A DNA stretch of 64,000 bases from Cydia pomonella (GCF_033807575.1 NC_084716.1:6448001-6512000); one strand, 5' to 3'. Positions 41,252 through 52,854 are shown, counted from the stretch's first letter. Numbers and translations: made by a program. Notes: generated by a model from the letters alone, not told the origin.

Positions 41252-42034
41252 TTTATAATTTATATAGTAGTGTTTCTACTTGAAATAAAAACAAATTAAA
41301 ATATTTTCTGAAAATAATTGAATTTGTTCTAATACTTCTAATAGTAGCTACTTCTGGATTAGAAATAAAATTAAAAGTTAACGAATGGCTAAGGCGTGTC
41401 ACTATGGATGCCTTTTCGAGTGCCAGACTAAGTAATATGCATCGAATATGATTTTTATAAATAATAATGGGTAAGTAATAGAACGTGTACAAACCTATAA
41501 TATATCACTCTGAATGTATAAATTCAATTTGTATAATTTTGATCGGAATAACATTCAATTGCAATAACATGCAATATGTATAACAACGAATTCTATAATT
41601 GTAAATTGTATAATAAACACTACATATATCATTGTTAACGATAACATTAGAAAGGTATAACGTTGAAATAATATAACATACAAAACAAATATTACGTATT
41701 AATAATGTGATAAAACGGAAACCTGAGTATTCCGAATGTGAATATCTTAAAGCAATCGCATCTAATTTAAGTTTAAAAAAACAATAAAATAACGACACGT
41801 TTTTTTGGTCAACTGCATGTATTTTTGCAAAATATAATGTACTTTTCATTGCATAATCGATTGTTTTTTTTTTTCCTCACTACCGAAATTACATTATTTA
41901 AATATATTTTTGTGTGTTAGTTAATGAACAGATACAGTTTTTAAATTATTATGAAATGAGCAATGTATTTGAAACATCTATACTATGCGAATTTATATTT
42001 CAACGTAGTCGTAGTATTTATCTATTACAGATTG
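41252..42034. other. Very AT-rich stretch
   Basis: Recurrent ATAACAT and GTATAA words suggest decayed low-complexity sequence. The minus frames at 41253-41849 have no supported function. Confidence 0.35.
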
Positions 42035-42240
42035 CAGCTTTTTTCTGTGGTAATTCTGGTGCTAATTTCTTTATCTAGAGGGTCACAGTTCTAACCTAAC
42101 CCTCTTTTCTGTTAACAGTTTCTTTTTCTGAAGCCTCAGAGTTCTAACCTAACCTGCTAACTATTCTGAAAACAATTTATTTATCTAGGGGGTCACAGTT
42201 CTAACCTAACCTAACCCACTTTTAGCAGTTTTTTTCTAGT
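42035..42240 (+). repeat. Minisatellite with TTCTAACCTAACC core, second locus
   Basis: Three units share GGGGTCACAGTTCTAACCTA with T-rich spacers, as at 21905-22110. One unit has two and a half CCTAA repeats. Confidence 0.7.
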
Positions 42241-42525
42241 AGTGTGTTCTATGAGGTTTGAAATTCTAGGTCATCCTACTAATTTTACTACTTAATTATA
42301 TAAGATGATATTTATATTTTAATATGTATATATTATGACAGTTATATGAAATGAGCTTAACTTATATGTATATTATGCCAAACAGCCATATGTATGTCGT
42401 GTGTTATATTATTTTTATGTTATACTAATTGAAAGTATACGTTTTTAAGATTAGTATACATTTTTAACGTTTGTAAACTGAAATTATTCCAAAAGTGCGT
42501 ATATATTATAGGACGCACCCAATAA
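42241..42525. other. AT-rich spacer
   Basis: No recognised feature. Confidence 0.4.
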
Positions 42526-43078
42526 TAATACATATTTAGTGACAGTCATACACAGATCAACCTAGCCCCGAACTAAGCAAAGCTTGTAAGGCGACATTAT
42601 ACAAACGTATGTAGACCCTATGGACATAGATGAATAGGACGTGTCGATTAGGGTATTTCTAACCTATGCACAGTCTCATTCCTAACGACACAGTATTAAC
42701 GGAGAAATTAACGATTTACGATTGAATACTTCGGAACAGCCTGTATGTAGATACACGGTAATTAAAGAAGTATGTCATGTCACTAGTGTCACTTTAATCT
42801 TATCGCCATTGTGTTTAACTTTTAAAATATATATTTTAAATATTTGTCTAATCAAATAATTAACCATATTAGAACATTCCTGAGAAGGAACTCTACTCGG
42901 GATCTCGGGCAATGTCCAGAGAGTAGAGACATGCTGTATACATAGAAAACACCCATGACTCAGGAACAAATATCTACGAGTATGTTCATCACACAAATAA
43001 ATGCCATTACCGGGATTCAAATCGAACCCGGGACCACCGGCTTCATAGTCAGGGTACCCACTAGGCCAGCCCTACTAA
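42526..43078 (-). mobile_element. SINE-1 subfamily A, split by about 330 bp
   Basis: The 3' part (42526-42600, TAGCCCCGAACTAAGCAAAG) and the 5' part (42936-43078, CCATGACTCAGGAACAAATA, GAACCCGGGACC, CCACTAGGCCAG) are parts of one SINE separated by unassigned sequence. Box B carries a small duplication. Confidence 0.6.
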
Positions 43079-43172
43079 CTAGCAACAGAGCAACTGCATG
43101 GTTGATTAACCAAATAACCTAACATATTAACTTTTTAATGATGTATTAGATTAGATTATTTAGCATTAAAAT

Positions 43173-43493
43173 ATGGGAACTACGTTTGTACAAATAAACA
43201 GCCATCCAGTACCTCTAAAATACGAAATGCATTGTTATCGCAAAATTCAGCAACACTCTTCACTAACCTTTGGCGAACCTTATGCCTTTTGCAATAAGGT
43301 CGATTGCCAGTTAAATTTAGACAATGTTACTCGAGAGATTGCACCCGCTGCGCTTCACAGAGCTCTGAGCAAGTTACGTACAACTGCGATAAGATTTAAC
43401 TGCCGCTTAAACAACATGTACCTCGAGTTTGCAGGTAAAAACAGCGATACCGAGTATCCAAATCTCAAAAGCAACATTATAACTGTATTATAA
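43173..43493 (+). other. 106-codon open frame, unknown
   Basis: The frame includes MHCYRKIQQHSSLTFGEPYA and ALHRALSKLRTTAIRFNCRL, with a possible donor (TTTGCAG|GTAAAAAC) at about 43434. I recognise no domain. Codon use is less AT-biased than the surroundings, so an exon or a transposon fragment are both possible. Confidence 0.2.
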
Positions 43494-43547
43494 ATTGAAG
43501 TAGACGTCATACACTCAAGAAAACCCTGAAAACTGAACACAAAAAAG

Positions 43548-43760
43548 TGCTGGTGGCTTAGCGGTAACCGGTAAGAGCGTGCGACTTTCAATCCGGAGGT
43601 CGCGCGCGGGTTCAAACCCCGGCCCAATGAGTTTTTCGGAACATATGTACGAAATATCATTTGATATTTACCAGTCGCTTTTCGGTGAAGGAAAACATCG
43701 TGAGGAAATCGGACTATTGATTGGAAGGTCAGATGGCAGTCGCTTTCGTAAAAAGTAGTT
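43548..43760 (+). mobile_element. SINE-2, plus copy with partially duplicated head
   Basis: GTGCTGGTGGCTTAGCGGTA followed by a repeated ACCGGTAAGAGCG, then GGGTTCAAACCCCGGCC, the body CGGTGAAGGAAAACATCGTG, and the end near CAGTCGCTTTCGTAAAAAG. Confidence 0.85.
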
Positions 43761-44331
43761 CTAGAAGTAGCTATGATTAAGGGCAAGTCTTGCAAAAGGC
43801 AATAAAAAGTTTATTCACCCAAATGCAGTTCGTTGACTCGCACTGTGCCGAATTGAGACAATAAACAAACTTTAATAAACTCTTGCAACGTAAATATTTA
43901 GGTATTTAAAGTTAAAGCAAATTACGCCTCCAGGTGTTTTTCAAATTCGTATTTAATTTATCTCGAAGACAGCAACAACAGAGAGTAGGTACAAGTTAGA
44001 ACGTACAGCAGTTTGAAAGTTCATATAAAATTGTTTATGTATACAATATAAAACGGTCCAAACCGTTTATTTACCATAGAATATTATTGAAGCAAAACTT
44101 GACAATTTGGTTTCCAAATAAAATGATGAAAATTTGATCGGGAAAAATTAATTCAGCACTTAAGTGCCGAGATTGATCTAAATTACGGTCCCAAAATTAC
44201 CGAAGTGGCCATTGCGAAACCTATAATGATAATTCGCCTTTGTATCGGCAAAGAGATTCAGAATAGATCTGCATGAATGTGAAATAGAAATTAAAAAAAA
44301 TTCCTCCAGTTTCCAACTTTTCCTCCAATGA
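43761..44331. other. Unassigned stretch
   Basis: No recognised feature. Confidence 0.4.
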
Positions 44332-44570
44332 CGACCGGTTTGGCCTAGTGGGTAGTGACCCTGCCTACGAAGCTGATGGTCCCGGGTTCAAATCCTGGTA
44401 AGGGCATGTATTCGTGTGATGAGCATGGATATTTGCTCCTGAGTCATGGGTGCTTTCTATGTATTTAAGTATTTATAAATATTTATATATTATATATATC
44501 GTTGTCTAAGTACCCTCAACACAAGCCTTATTGAGCTTACTGTGGGACTTAGTCAATTTGTGTAATAAAA
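44332..44570 (+). mobile_element. SINE-1 subfamily B, complete
   Basis: GACGACCGGTTTGGCCTAGT, GGTTCAAATCCTGGTAAGG, GAGTCATGGGTGCTTTC and ACTGTGGGACTTAGTCAATT. One of the best preserved copies in the window. Confidence 0.9.
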
Positions 44571-44586
44571 ATTAAAATTAAAAATT

Positions 44587-44880
44587 GTTTCTAATCTAAT
44601 AGCTATCTTATTGTAAGGGCAAAGTCGATTATTAGGTCGAACCATAGTAGTCTCATTCGATATTTAATAACACCGTTAGAGTAACAAGAATAGAGATATG
44701 TATAAACAGTAAGGTAAGAGTGAGACAGCGCTTTACAAATAAAAGACACTTCCAATATGTCGTTGTTTCAATAATCAAGTCCTTACATGGCGCTGCGGAC
44801 AGGATCTATGTTAATCAACTACAAACTAATCCATGCCTTACCACCTCACCAAGAGGCTTTGCCCTACTTATCCCTCCCAA
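44587..44880 (+). repeat. Dispersed repeat also at 58735 (interrupted here)
   Basis: CTAATAGCTATCTTATTG at 44597 and TATGTTAATCAACTACAAAC with CCATGCCTTACCACCTC at 44807 are contiguous at 58735-58825 on the minus strand. About 190 bp is inserted between them here, or deleted there. Confidence 0.5.
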
Positions 44881-45484
44881 TCACCACACCGACCCAGTAT
44901 TTAGTGAGCGGGCAGTCGAGTCTCTCGGCCAACGTCCTCAGCATGCTGTTGTTGCTACCGCGCACACGTTTCAGCAGAGAGGCAATTCGTTTGTCGTAAT
45001 AATGTCCTATAATATTTATTTATTTATTTACAAAATATTGTATGTATGTATTTATTTGCAAAGAATAAGTAGGTACAGTAGTGTCTTAGGTGGTAAGCGA
45101 CAATTGGTTGCTTATTCTGATATTTGTACTAAACAGGTTGTACTAGCATGCAAAAATCTTAAAACTACTTACTACAAATCTGGCTGTATATCTTCAGAGA
45201 GGAAATCTTTTACATTGTACTAGCTTTTATCAGACAATAGCTTCTTTAATTTGTTTTTAAATACTACTCATCTTTACATGTTATTGTGAAGGACAGGTTT
45301 ATCCTCTTGTTGCTCGTTATAGTTATGTAATTAACAGGTGAGTAATCACATCGCAAGTATTTCTCTGTGAAAAAGAAAGATTTGCTTTAAGAAGTCGCAT
45401 TGACATTATTATTACATTATCATATACATAAAAGAAGTGTTTGTTATTTTTTAACGTGTCATACATTTATGAGAAAGATTATCA
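44881..45484. other. Unassigned, with SINE-1-like tail
   Basis: AATGTCCTATAATATTTATT at 45002 equals the SINE-1 3' tail without a body. The 167-codon plus frame is not recognised. Confidence 0.35.
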
Positions 45485-45675
45485 GTACCCCTAGTGTACA
45501 TTTTATCGACATCATAACGTGACGAACGCGTTTGCGTTAAGTCTCATTTTGTATAGGATTTTGAGTTTCCAAAACGTCCCGCTTGGCGCGCTCTTTCTAA
45601 ATCCAATACAAAATGAGACTAAACGCAAACGCGTACGTCACGTTTCAAAATCGAATTTATTTACACTAGGGGTAC
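45485..45675. mobile_element. MITE-B copy 2
   Basis: GTACCCCTAGTGTACATTTT and TTATTTACACTAGGGGTAC are near-perfect ends. The inner arms (CGCGTTTGCGTTAAGTCTCA and its inverse) also pair. Confidence 0.9.
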
Positions 45676-45781
45676 TGACTTATCTTGATTAACTTACGGT
45701 CAAAGTAATAACCGAATTTCTAAACTCCCTCTTCAAAGCACCGAAAATACAGGGGAATTCAGTTTCAGTTGGTATCGCACT

Positions 45782-45937
45782 CGGTTCTTCAAAATAGTAT
45801 CGGTTTTGCATTCCCTATGCTTTGAGATCTGAGATCCCTGATTGAGTAGTTAGGTTCTTCAAAATGGTATCGGTATTACCTTGTCTATAGCGGGTCCATG
45901 CTTTGGGATCTAAGATCCCTTATTGAGGAGTCGCTAG
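45782..45937 (+). repeat. Two-unit tandem repeat, about 71-85 bp
   Basis: GGTTCTTCAAAATAGTATCG and GGTTCTTCAAAATGGTATCG each lead to GATCTRAGATCCCTKATTGA. The second unit has a short extra segment. Confidence 0.75.
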
Positions 45938-46955
45938 ATCAGGTCTCCTAAGACTCCTAACTCATTTGTTTCGTGCAGTAAAATTTAAAGTCGTATTTTT
46001 CCCCATTTTGTGTTTTAACCAAGCGTTTACTTACTTTTACAATATTAAAATTTAGTACACGCGTTGGTGTTGGCCGCTTTCTTCTCCTACGTGCAATTTT
46101 TCCAAATACACTTCCTTCACAACCAAGATCTGGGCGGTTTACCCTTCGTGCATCTGAAGCTACCTAGCTAATTTAACCTACCTACCTATTTGTCTTAGTG
46201 TGACTATAGTGAAACTATTACACTTTCTCTAGGGAGACTTACACGTCACACGTGTAATAAAACTATGAAAATAAACGATAGGTTAAAATATAAAATAGGG
46301 AAAAATGCGACTGGAAATTTTGCTACGAAGAACAAACGAGTTCATGGTTTAGATCGAGCTACTTCCCTTATTTGGCACTTTGCTAAACGTACAATTGTTT
46401 CCAAGAAAATCTGAAGAAAATCTTGGGAAAAAACCAAATTATTTAAATCAAGCCCTCCAGTTGGTCAAAGACGCCAAGTATTTCAAAGATTGCATATACT
46501 CGGGAAATTTTGTTCATACTTGTATTTGTTTGTACCAACGTGATCGCAATAAATATATATCTCAATTTGAAAACCGTATAAGTATGTGTGGTAACCGCAT
46601 AATCGTTCAAATATAGTTCACCAACCACAATTCGTTTCATCAAATTGTAATGAGAGAGAAAGCATGGATAAATGTTTTACTACATTGTTCTCTCGTTATT
46701 ATACGGGATATCTAACCCCACCACGCATATCTGCCGTATGTGACATTCGTAAATTCAACTTTGTACCGTCGTCTCTCGAGCGTTCAATTTTAAATTTAAA
46801 CTGATTTCTCTGTGTTACCTACAGTTGCGTGATTGGGCAGCTATATTTCATCAAAATCGTTGAAGTCGATTCATATACATGCGAAGCCTATATAGAAAAA
46901 TAACGCTGGCGGCGTCTCCCTATGAATATTTATTCATAGGTAAGCCTGAACTATT
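45938..46955. other. Unassigned stretch
   Basis: The frames at 46380-46643 on both strands are not recognised. Confidence 0.35.
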
Positions 46956-47148
46956 TTGACTTTCCTTTTCTATGAGCTTTGGAAAAGTTTAAAAATCAGG
47001 CAATCCAGTGTTAATCGAGTTATATTAAAGCCCCGCCAGTGTCTAGCTAATCATAATATATGTAGTTTGCACAAAAGAAATCGAAGTATGTTTATGGCAA
47101 AAAAATTAAACACACATCTTAAAGTTTATTCAGATTCAAAGACTGTCG

Positions 47149-47290
47149 AACATTTCCTTGAGATAGATAGATGCGTTGCGTCCGAGCTCCACCAAGTGGT
47201 TGATGGTTTTGCGGCGCTGGCTCCTCATGACGGGATTTTCGCTCTCCCTGCTGCCTCCATCCTCACCTGCAAGCCGATTTATTAACCTAT
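47149..47290 (-). other. Coding-like segment, unknown
   Basis: The minus strand reads NRLAGEDGGSRESENPVMRS then QRRKTINHLVELGRNASIYL and KEM. GC content and codon use rise sharply here. There is no known domain. It may be a gene or transposon fragment. The longer plus-strand frame over it is probably a shadow. Confidence 0.3.
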
Positions 47291-47466
47291 GCATGCATTT
47301 TTGAAGAACCCCTGACTTTGCGTTTAAATTCGGAGGATAATCAGAATGTTAAGACACTGTCCGATGTGGCAGCAATGCTGCTTGTAGTTGCGGTCGACAA
47401 CGACACTAGCGACCGCTGACCACAAAACCAGTAGTGTTGACGCGCCAACACCCGGTATGTTTTTAG

Positions 47467-47710
47467 GGTTCAGTACCCAAAGGGTAAAACGGGACCCTAG
47501 TACTAAGACTCTGCTGTCCGTCTGTCACTAGCCTGTATCTCATGAACCGTAATAGTGAGACAGAATTTTCACAGATGATGTATATCTGTTGCCGCTATAA
47601 CAACAAATACTAAAAAACAAAATAAAATAAATACTTAAGGGGGATTTTTTGGCCGTTTTTATAGATAATGATACCTTTCGTGCGCGAGTCCGAGTGGCAC
47701 TTGGCCGGAA
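47467..47710 (-). repeat. REP-T copy 4
   Basis: AGGGTTCAGTACCCAAAGGG, TGCTGTCCGTCTGTCACTAG, GTTGCCGCTATAACAACAAA and GCGCGAGTCCGAGTGGCACT are the inverse of copies 1 and 2. It has no 5S segment. Confidence 0.8.
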
Positions 47711-48349
47711 TTTTAACCTTAGATTGAGTGCATTAAAAGAATTATACGTAAAAGTGTACAAAAGATACAAGCTCCTCGAGTGCTATTATGGTCGTATATT
47801 GTCTATGTCTAATCAAGTGGGTTCTCTCAATCTATGCCGAGAATTATTTTACCGAATGTCATTTCGCAACCAATTAAGGGGTGTACCGAAAAAAAACTGT
47901 AAACTTCAAATGAAAAAAAAAAACGGATACGGATAAAAAAACTTGTCAGTTTTTATTTATTATTTTTTCTGTAGGAGTGATAAGCAGCTTTTTCCTAGCG
48001 CATTCAGTGGCAGCTTTTTACGGACCCGTTTTTCATGTTTGCCTGCATCAGCCCGTCACCTGCTGGAATTGTTAATGTTTTTTGGCTGTTTCATTCTTCT
48101 CTTTTAATACACTTTTGATATGAGCCCAATAATAGTTGAGACAACTGCACTGCAGGACGTTTGGAGCTCTTACTATATTCTAATGTCAACTACTAAATGC
48201 GATTTTTATACGAAGGAAATTGTATGATTTTCGACTTGACCTAGAATTAAGTAACACACATTTTCTGTAACTTTAGTTATCCTAACCTTCGTACGAAGAA
48301 CTGAACTGACTTTCATCGTAGCTCGTTGCACTTTAGCCGCATATGTACC
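47711..48349. other. Unassigned stretch
   Basis: No recognised feature. Confidence 0.4.
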
Positions 48350-48475
48350 AACTCTTTAGGGTCGGCAACGAACATGTAACTCCTGGGGAGTTGCAGGTAT
48401 ATAGCAGGCATAGGCTACGAAGACTGCTTACCATCAGGCGGGCCGTATGCTTGTTTGCCACCGACGTAGTATAAA
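48350..48475 (-). repeat. REP-Q copy 5
   Basis: On the minus strand: ACTACGTCGGTGGCAAACAA, GCCCGCCTGATGGTAAGCAG, ending at GTTGCCGACCCTAAAGAG. Confidence 0.8.
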
Positions 48476-48750
48476 AAAAACTCAACACAATAATTCGTAC
48501 TTTTTCCCAATTAACAGTTACCAAGTGTATGTTCGGACAACAATTTAAAAATACACTTTAAGACGCAATGTTTTAGGCAGCAGAATGATTTCGTAATTCT
48601 AATAAAAAACATAAAAAGCTTATTTCCGTAATTTAATTAATCGCTCGATGCAAAAAAAGTCTGTACTGGCGATGAAGTTTGGTCGCGGTTCACCCAACAC
48701 GCTCCTCCTCGCTTCGCTCGTCGTCGCACCTATCTTGAATCTTTAAAATG

Positions 48751-48784
48751 ACTAGCTAAGCTAGAAACGTCTAGCTTAGCTAGT
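48751..48784. repeat. Perfect 15-bp palindromic hairpin
   Basis: ACTAGCTAAGCTAGA and TCTAGCTTAGCTAGT flank AACG. Confidence 0.85.
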
Positions 48785-49049
48785 CTTACGATAACGATCG
48801 TATTAATAACTATTTAGCCAACTGAATGATTTGGCAAAAGAAATGCATTCCAAATGTTGTATGTCACCATAATAATTTACTTAACAATAATTCTACAATG
48901 AAACGTTATCATAGTAATAGTAATTTGCCTAATTTCATCAATAATCATCTACGAAAATTTGGTTGGAAAGTGAAATTTGGACAATGAAACTTCGACGAAA
49001 AGGCAAAACACCAATCAATAGTTCTTCTGTGAAACACTATTTTAAGCAG

Positions 49050-49080
49050 TTCATTAAAGAGTATTCTATCTATCTATGTT
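49050..49080 (+). mobile_element. LINE 3' tail scrap
   Basis: TTAAAGAGTATTCTATCTAT ending in a TCTA repeat equals the 3' end of the LINE at 55170-56616 (AATAAAGAGTATTCTATCTA). Confidence 0.55.
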
Positions 49081-49087
49081 AACTGAC

Positions 49088-49562
49088 CTGAGTCCTCAGC
49101 GCGGTACCTTGAGAATTGACTGTTCAAGGTTTTTCTGTCGCGACGCCATATGTCTTTAAGCTGCTGGACGACTTAACCTGGCCAGCTGGTTGATCACCAG
49201 GATGATAGCTGAGGGATGAATAGACCCGAACCAAGAGTATTGACTGTTGAAGGTTTTATTGGCGCGACGCCAGATGTCCTTGACCTGCTTGACGACTGGA
49301 GACCTGGCGAGCTGGTCCATCACCTGGATGTTGACTAAGAGATGGACAGACCTGAATCTTCAGCGCGGAATCGCGAGTAATGGCTGTTGAAGGTTTTGCT
49401 GGCGCGACGCCAGATGTCCTTGAGCTGCTTGACGACTGGAGACTTGGAGAGCTGGTTGGCGATCGCGTGGATATCGTCTACATTGGCCGTGAGGAGTACA
49501 TACGACTCCGCTCGGATGAACAAGACGAAAGCTGGAACAACCGGTTCTTTAGTGTAAATCAT
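49088..49562 (-). repeat. Three tandem coding-like units of about 120-140 bp
   Basis: Units begin near 49088, 49229 and 49350 (plus coordinates). Each contains GGCGCGACGCCAGATGTCCT or a variant. On the minus strand the best unit reads NQLSKSPVVKQLKDIWRRAS then KTFNSHYSRFRAEDSG inside a 75-codon frame (49335-49562). The others keep SPVVKQVKDIWRRANKTFNS and QLKDIWRRDRKTLNSQFSRY with frameshifts. The protein is not recognised. Triplication of a coding segment with one open unit suggests duplication of an exon or of a transposon's coding end, followed by decay. Confidence 0.55.
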
Positions 49563-49903
49563 TTCTCTGACGACTGGTGTCCTACATAAAGTACATATCG
49601 AGAAAAAAAAAACAATATTGTACCTTCTTCCCAGCCAGAGAATTACGTTTTGAGTTTGACCCTTTAGTCAAATTCATAGAGTTAAATTTAAATTGTCTGA
49701 TCTTGTAAATGGACATCGCATACTGCATGCCAAAACGTAAAATAATATATGACATATAAATAACTTTTTTTATAAAATAACGCTGACTTGTGCTTCCAAT
49801 TTCCTGTTCATCATGAAACTGCCTATTTTTCTGATGAATGACTTCATTGCATTACGAATGAGCCTACATTATGAATCACCTTTCGAATCACAAGAGACTA
49901 CTT

Positions 49904-50157
49904 GGGTGAATCAACTTTTTTTGTTTTGTTATCCTGTCCCGTTGTCCAAGGGACAACAGTGGCACAGTTTGTTTGAAGAGACGTTGCATGCCGTTCTATT
50001 AACATGCTGGACCATTATGGACATTGGTTATAACGACCACAAAAACGCAAGTTTGATACATTTAAGTACCATAAAATCAGTATTTCAATGAACTTTTGTC
50101 CCCTGGACAACTAATCGTAACCATGGCAACGAGTGACGCTAAAAAGTTGATTCTCCC
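49904..50157. mobile_element. MITE-D copy 1, 254 bp
   Basis: GGGTGAATCAACTTTTTTT at the left and AAAAAGTTGATTCTCCC at the right are terminal inverted repeats. The interior (CGTTGTCCAAGGGACAACAG, ATAACGACCACAAAAACGCA) is shared with the inverted copy at 53074. The plus frame at 49813-50091 is part of it. Confidence 0.85.
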
Positions 50158-50517
50158 TTGCACTTGCAATCATGTCTTACACAACGAAACGCGGAAATAT
50201 ACATATGTCACGCTGTAAGGGTGTGTCAGATATTTTTGCAAGAGTCGTTGTAAAAAATATTATTGTGATGTTACTGTATTTATAGTCACACACACACGTC
50301 AACATACTCGTATATGTAAGTGATTAAGGGCTTTTAACGTGACGCTACTATGAGCGACATGTACCTACACACCAATGAACTAATCTAATCATCCTCAAAG
50401 CGCACTGGCTTTTTAATTACTAATTTAACATGATTGTAACTGCGAGCGAAAACCGTATTTCCCATGAAATAACTTTGCACGTAGAGTAATTTTAGAACCT
50501 ACCTGACTAATATCCTG
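50158..50517. other. Unassigned stretch with CA microsatellite
   Basis: A short CACACACAC run lies at 50287. Nothing else is recognised. Confidence 0.4.
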
Positions 50518-50790
50518 AACAGCTTACCCAAACAAGTAGTAGAAACTTTAGAAAAACATCCTGATAAAATAAAGAGTACACTTAGGAAAGCACTGATTAA
50601 AATGAATTAATTTTGTTACAAATAGTATTATAATAACATGTAAGCACTAACTGCCAACAGGACTAATTATATACTTAGTTAAGGCTAAACTTAGTTAAGA
50701 TAATCTCCAAATATAGAGATTGTAACTGAGTTCAGACTGTACCTCAACAAAAACAAACGCTGAAATAAACAGATTAAATTTTTTTTTTTT
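50518..50790 (+). pseudogene. LINE ORF2 C-terminus and 3' UTR
   Basis: The plus strand reads NSLPKQVVETLEKHPDKIKS then TLRKALIKMN and a TAA (50608-50610). NSLP followed by an FK/IKS-LRKAL block is the usual C-terminal end of Jockey/CR1-like proteins. About 30 codons remain, followed by an AT-rich 3' UTR and a poly(T)-rich end near 50780-50796. No upstream reverse-transcriptase sequence is present. Confidence 0.5.
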
Positions 50791-50867
50791 TTTTTAGTAA
50801 CCACTTTTATTAATATGAGAAATTGTGTAATCTCTATTTAAAGTCACGAGCTCTTTCTTTACTTACA

Positions 50868-51007
50868 GCCGCCATCAGAATAATCGGAGCGGCCAAGGCG
50901 ATCAGTCGATCACCAATATTTGAACACGCCTCTATTGTCAAGGCGTTAAAATGCTTGTTCAGATATTTGTAAACACATTGGCCGCTCCGATATATCTAAT
51001 GGCGACT
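50868..51007. mobile_element. MITE-P copy 3
   Basis: GCCGCCATCAGAATAATCGG and GCTCCGATATATCTAATGGC ends, with the internal AACACGCCTCTATTGTCAAG block. Confidence 0.85.
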
Positions 51008-51845
51008 GTACTTTACGAAAAGTTTCCCATGTGTTTTTCCATTACATTACCTCCAGTTTTATTTTTAAGATTTGTATAGCGGTAACTAACGGTATTGTAA
51101 AATTTATGTAAATTTTGGGACATATTTTTCACTTATTAGGTACGAATAAACTCGGGAAGTAAAGTTCCAAATAAAAAAAAAGATATTTATGTCTACAATG
51201 TTTCTTGTTAAGTCCTAAACTTGTGCAGGAAACACACAGGCAAAAACAACATTCATCAGATTACTCAAACACAACCCACACTTCCCTAAATTAAGTACCG
51301 TAAACATGCGTACTTTAAATAGGCATGTACCTATATCACCATACAGACCACAATATAATAATTTTAAGATTTAAACTAAATTTCCAATTTGAGCATTTTA
51401 GTATTTAATTTTCTATACAGCTTATTGGTGACGTGAGTACTTAAGTTACTAGTATTTATGCAAATAAATACATAGTAAATAATTCAGAGAGAAAACAAAT
51501 ACCCTTGCCAACTAGCTAACTGCGAAGGGATGTAATCTTAAGGGAAAACGAATCAAAAATCCATTAGGTATATGACAGTTCTACTTTAAACCTCAATTAC
51601 TATCTACCATCAATCTGTGTTAAAAGTTAAAAGCCCTTTATGCCTTTTAGCGGCGTAAATTAGAGAATAAAAGCTTTCGGCCGCCGCAAAAAGCGTATTT
51701 ATTTTGGCACTTATATTTTGCATAGATGTAAAGTTTTTTTGGAGTTCTACTTGAACTCTATCTGGCCTCTATAGAATATAGATCACAATATTTATGTTAG
51801 CTTATATTGTTGAAATCGACTACCAAGCCAACTTTAATGAAACAA
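51008..51845. other. Unassigned AT-rich stretch
   Basis: No gene or repeat family is recognised. Confidence 0.4.
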
Positions 51846-52238
51846 AGAAAGTGATTCAACGAAGTGTTGGAACAATTTACCGCCACCAATCAGAAATTGC
51901 AAATCCATTACCTCTTTTAAGTACAACCTTAAAAAGTATTTACTCGTAACCCAACGTTTTATAACTAAGCGGACATAGTCAAAAAATAAATATTTGTTAT
52001 AACTTTCTCTGTCTCTCTCTCTTCCTTTCTTACACGTGTTCTGTTCCTGTTATCTTACTATTCTGTTCTATTCTAGTTTTAAGTTTTAGATTTTAATTTT
52101 GGGTGCCCTGAAAACCAGTGCCGCGTCTACAAGACACGGCTTATGCTAAGCGGCATACTATTTGTTGTACGTGTAATTATTTACTTTATTGTTTTTATGT
52201 TTGTTTTTATGCCAAATAAATATTTTTCTATTTCTATT
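51846..52238 (+). pseudogene. Jockey-type LINE, C-terminus plus 3' UTR
   Basis: From 51871 the plus strand gives NNLPPPIRNCKSITSFKYNL then KKYLLVTQRFITKRT and a TAG (51976-51978). A single extra T just upstream (about 51866) separates it from the preceding SVW of the usual SVWNNLPPPIR block. The 3' UTR runs through GACACGGCTTATGCTAAGCG to ATGCCAAATAAATATTTTTC and a TTTCTA-repeat tail at about 52225-52238. It is a 5'-truncated copy. Confidence 0.7.
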
Positions 52239-52368
52239 GGTTTAAAAAAACACATCCCTCGCTACACGTCCTTGCATATGTCTGATGGAAACGCAGCCGA
52301 TTTATTTTTGTAGCCATGTGATGAACGCTGCTTTCCGGATAGATTATTTTGTAAAATCCATCCAACCA

Positions 52369-52689
52369 AAAAATGTTGCCAGGACAAAACCATGAGGCTC
52401 GCACTGTCAAAAAGTAATCAGATCTCTTGTAGAGCCAAGCTTCTAACTCTACAAGCCCTAACTTTACAAACTCTACACGTTAGTCAAAATGTGTCTTGGT
52501 CGTTTCGCTATTTTCATTATTTTTATTACATAATAGCTCTTGTAGTAACAAAACGGCGAAGCCACATATTTTGACTAAGGATTAGAGTTTGTGAAGTTAG
52601 GGCTTGTAGAGTTAGAAGCTTGGCTCTACAAAAGATCTGATAACTTTTTGACAGTACGAACCGTACGGTTCTGTCCTGACAACATTTTA
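52369..52689. mobile_element. Foldback element, about 120-bp arms
   Basis: AAAATGTTGCCAGGACAAAA on the left is inverted on the right (TTCTGTCCTGACAACATTTT). Pairing continues through CTGTCAAAAAGT, TAGAGCCAAGCTTCTAACTC and ACAAGCCCTAACTT to CTTAGTCAAAATRTG. The central loop is about 60 bp. The open frames inside are palindrome by-products. Confidence 0.85.
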
Positions 52690-52854
52690 CATGAAAATGT
52701 TTTTCATGGCATTTCACTTGTTTTTTGTAAGTTGCTTATGACAATATTCCATCCCCTAATTTAAAGGGTTGGGTGTGATTTACTATTAAAATTTCTGAAA
52801 TACCAATTTGGGGGCATATTTTATACAATCTGCTTTTTACTGATTCCTCATACA

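Noticed and set aside
42180..42225. Interstitial telomere (CCTAA repeats)
   Set aside because: Only two to three units occur, embedded in a larger minisatellite unit.
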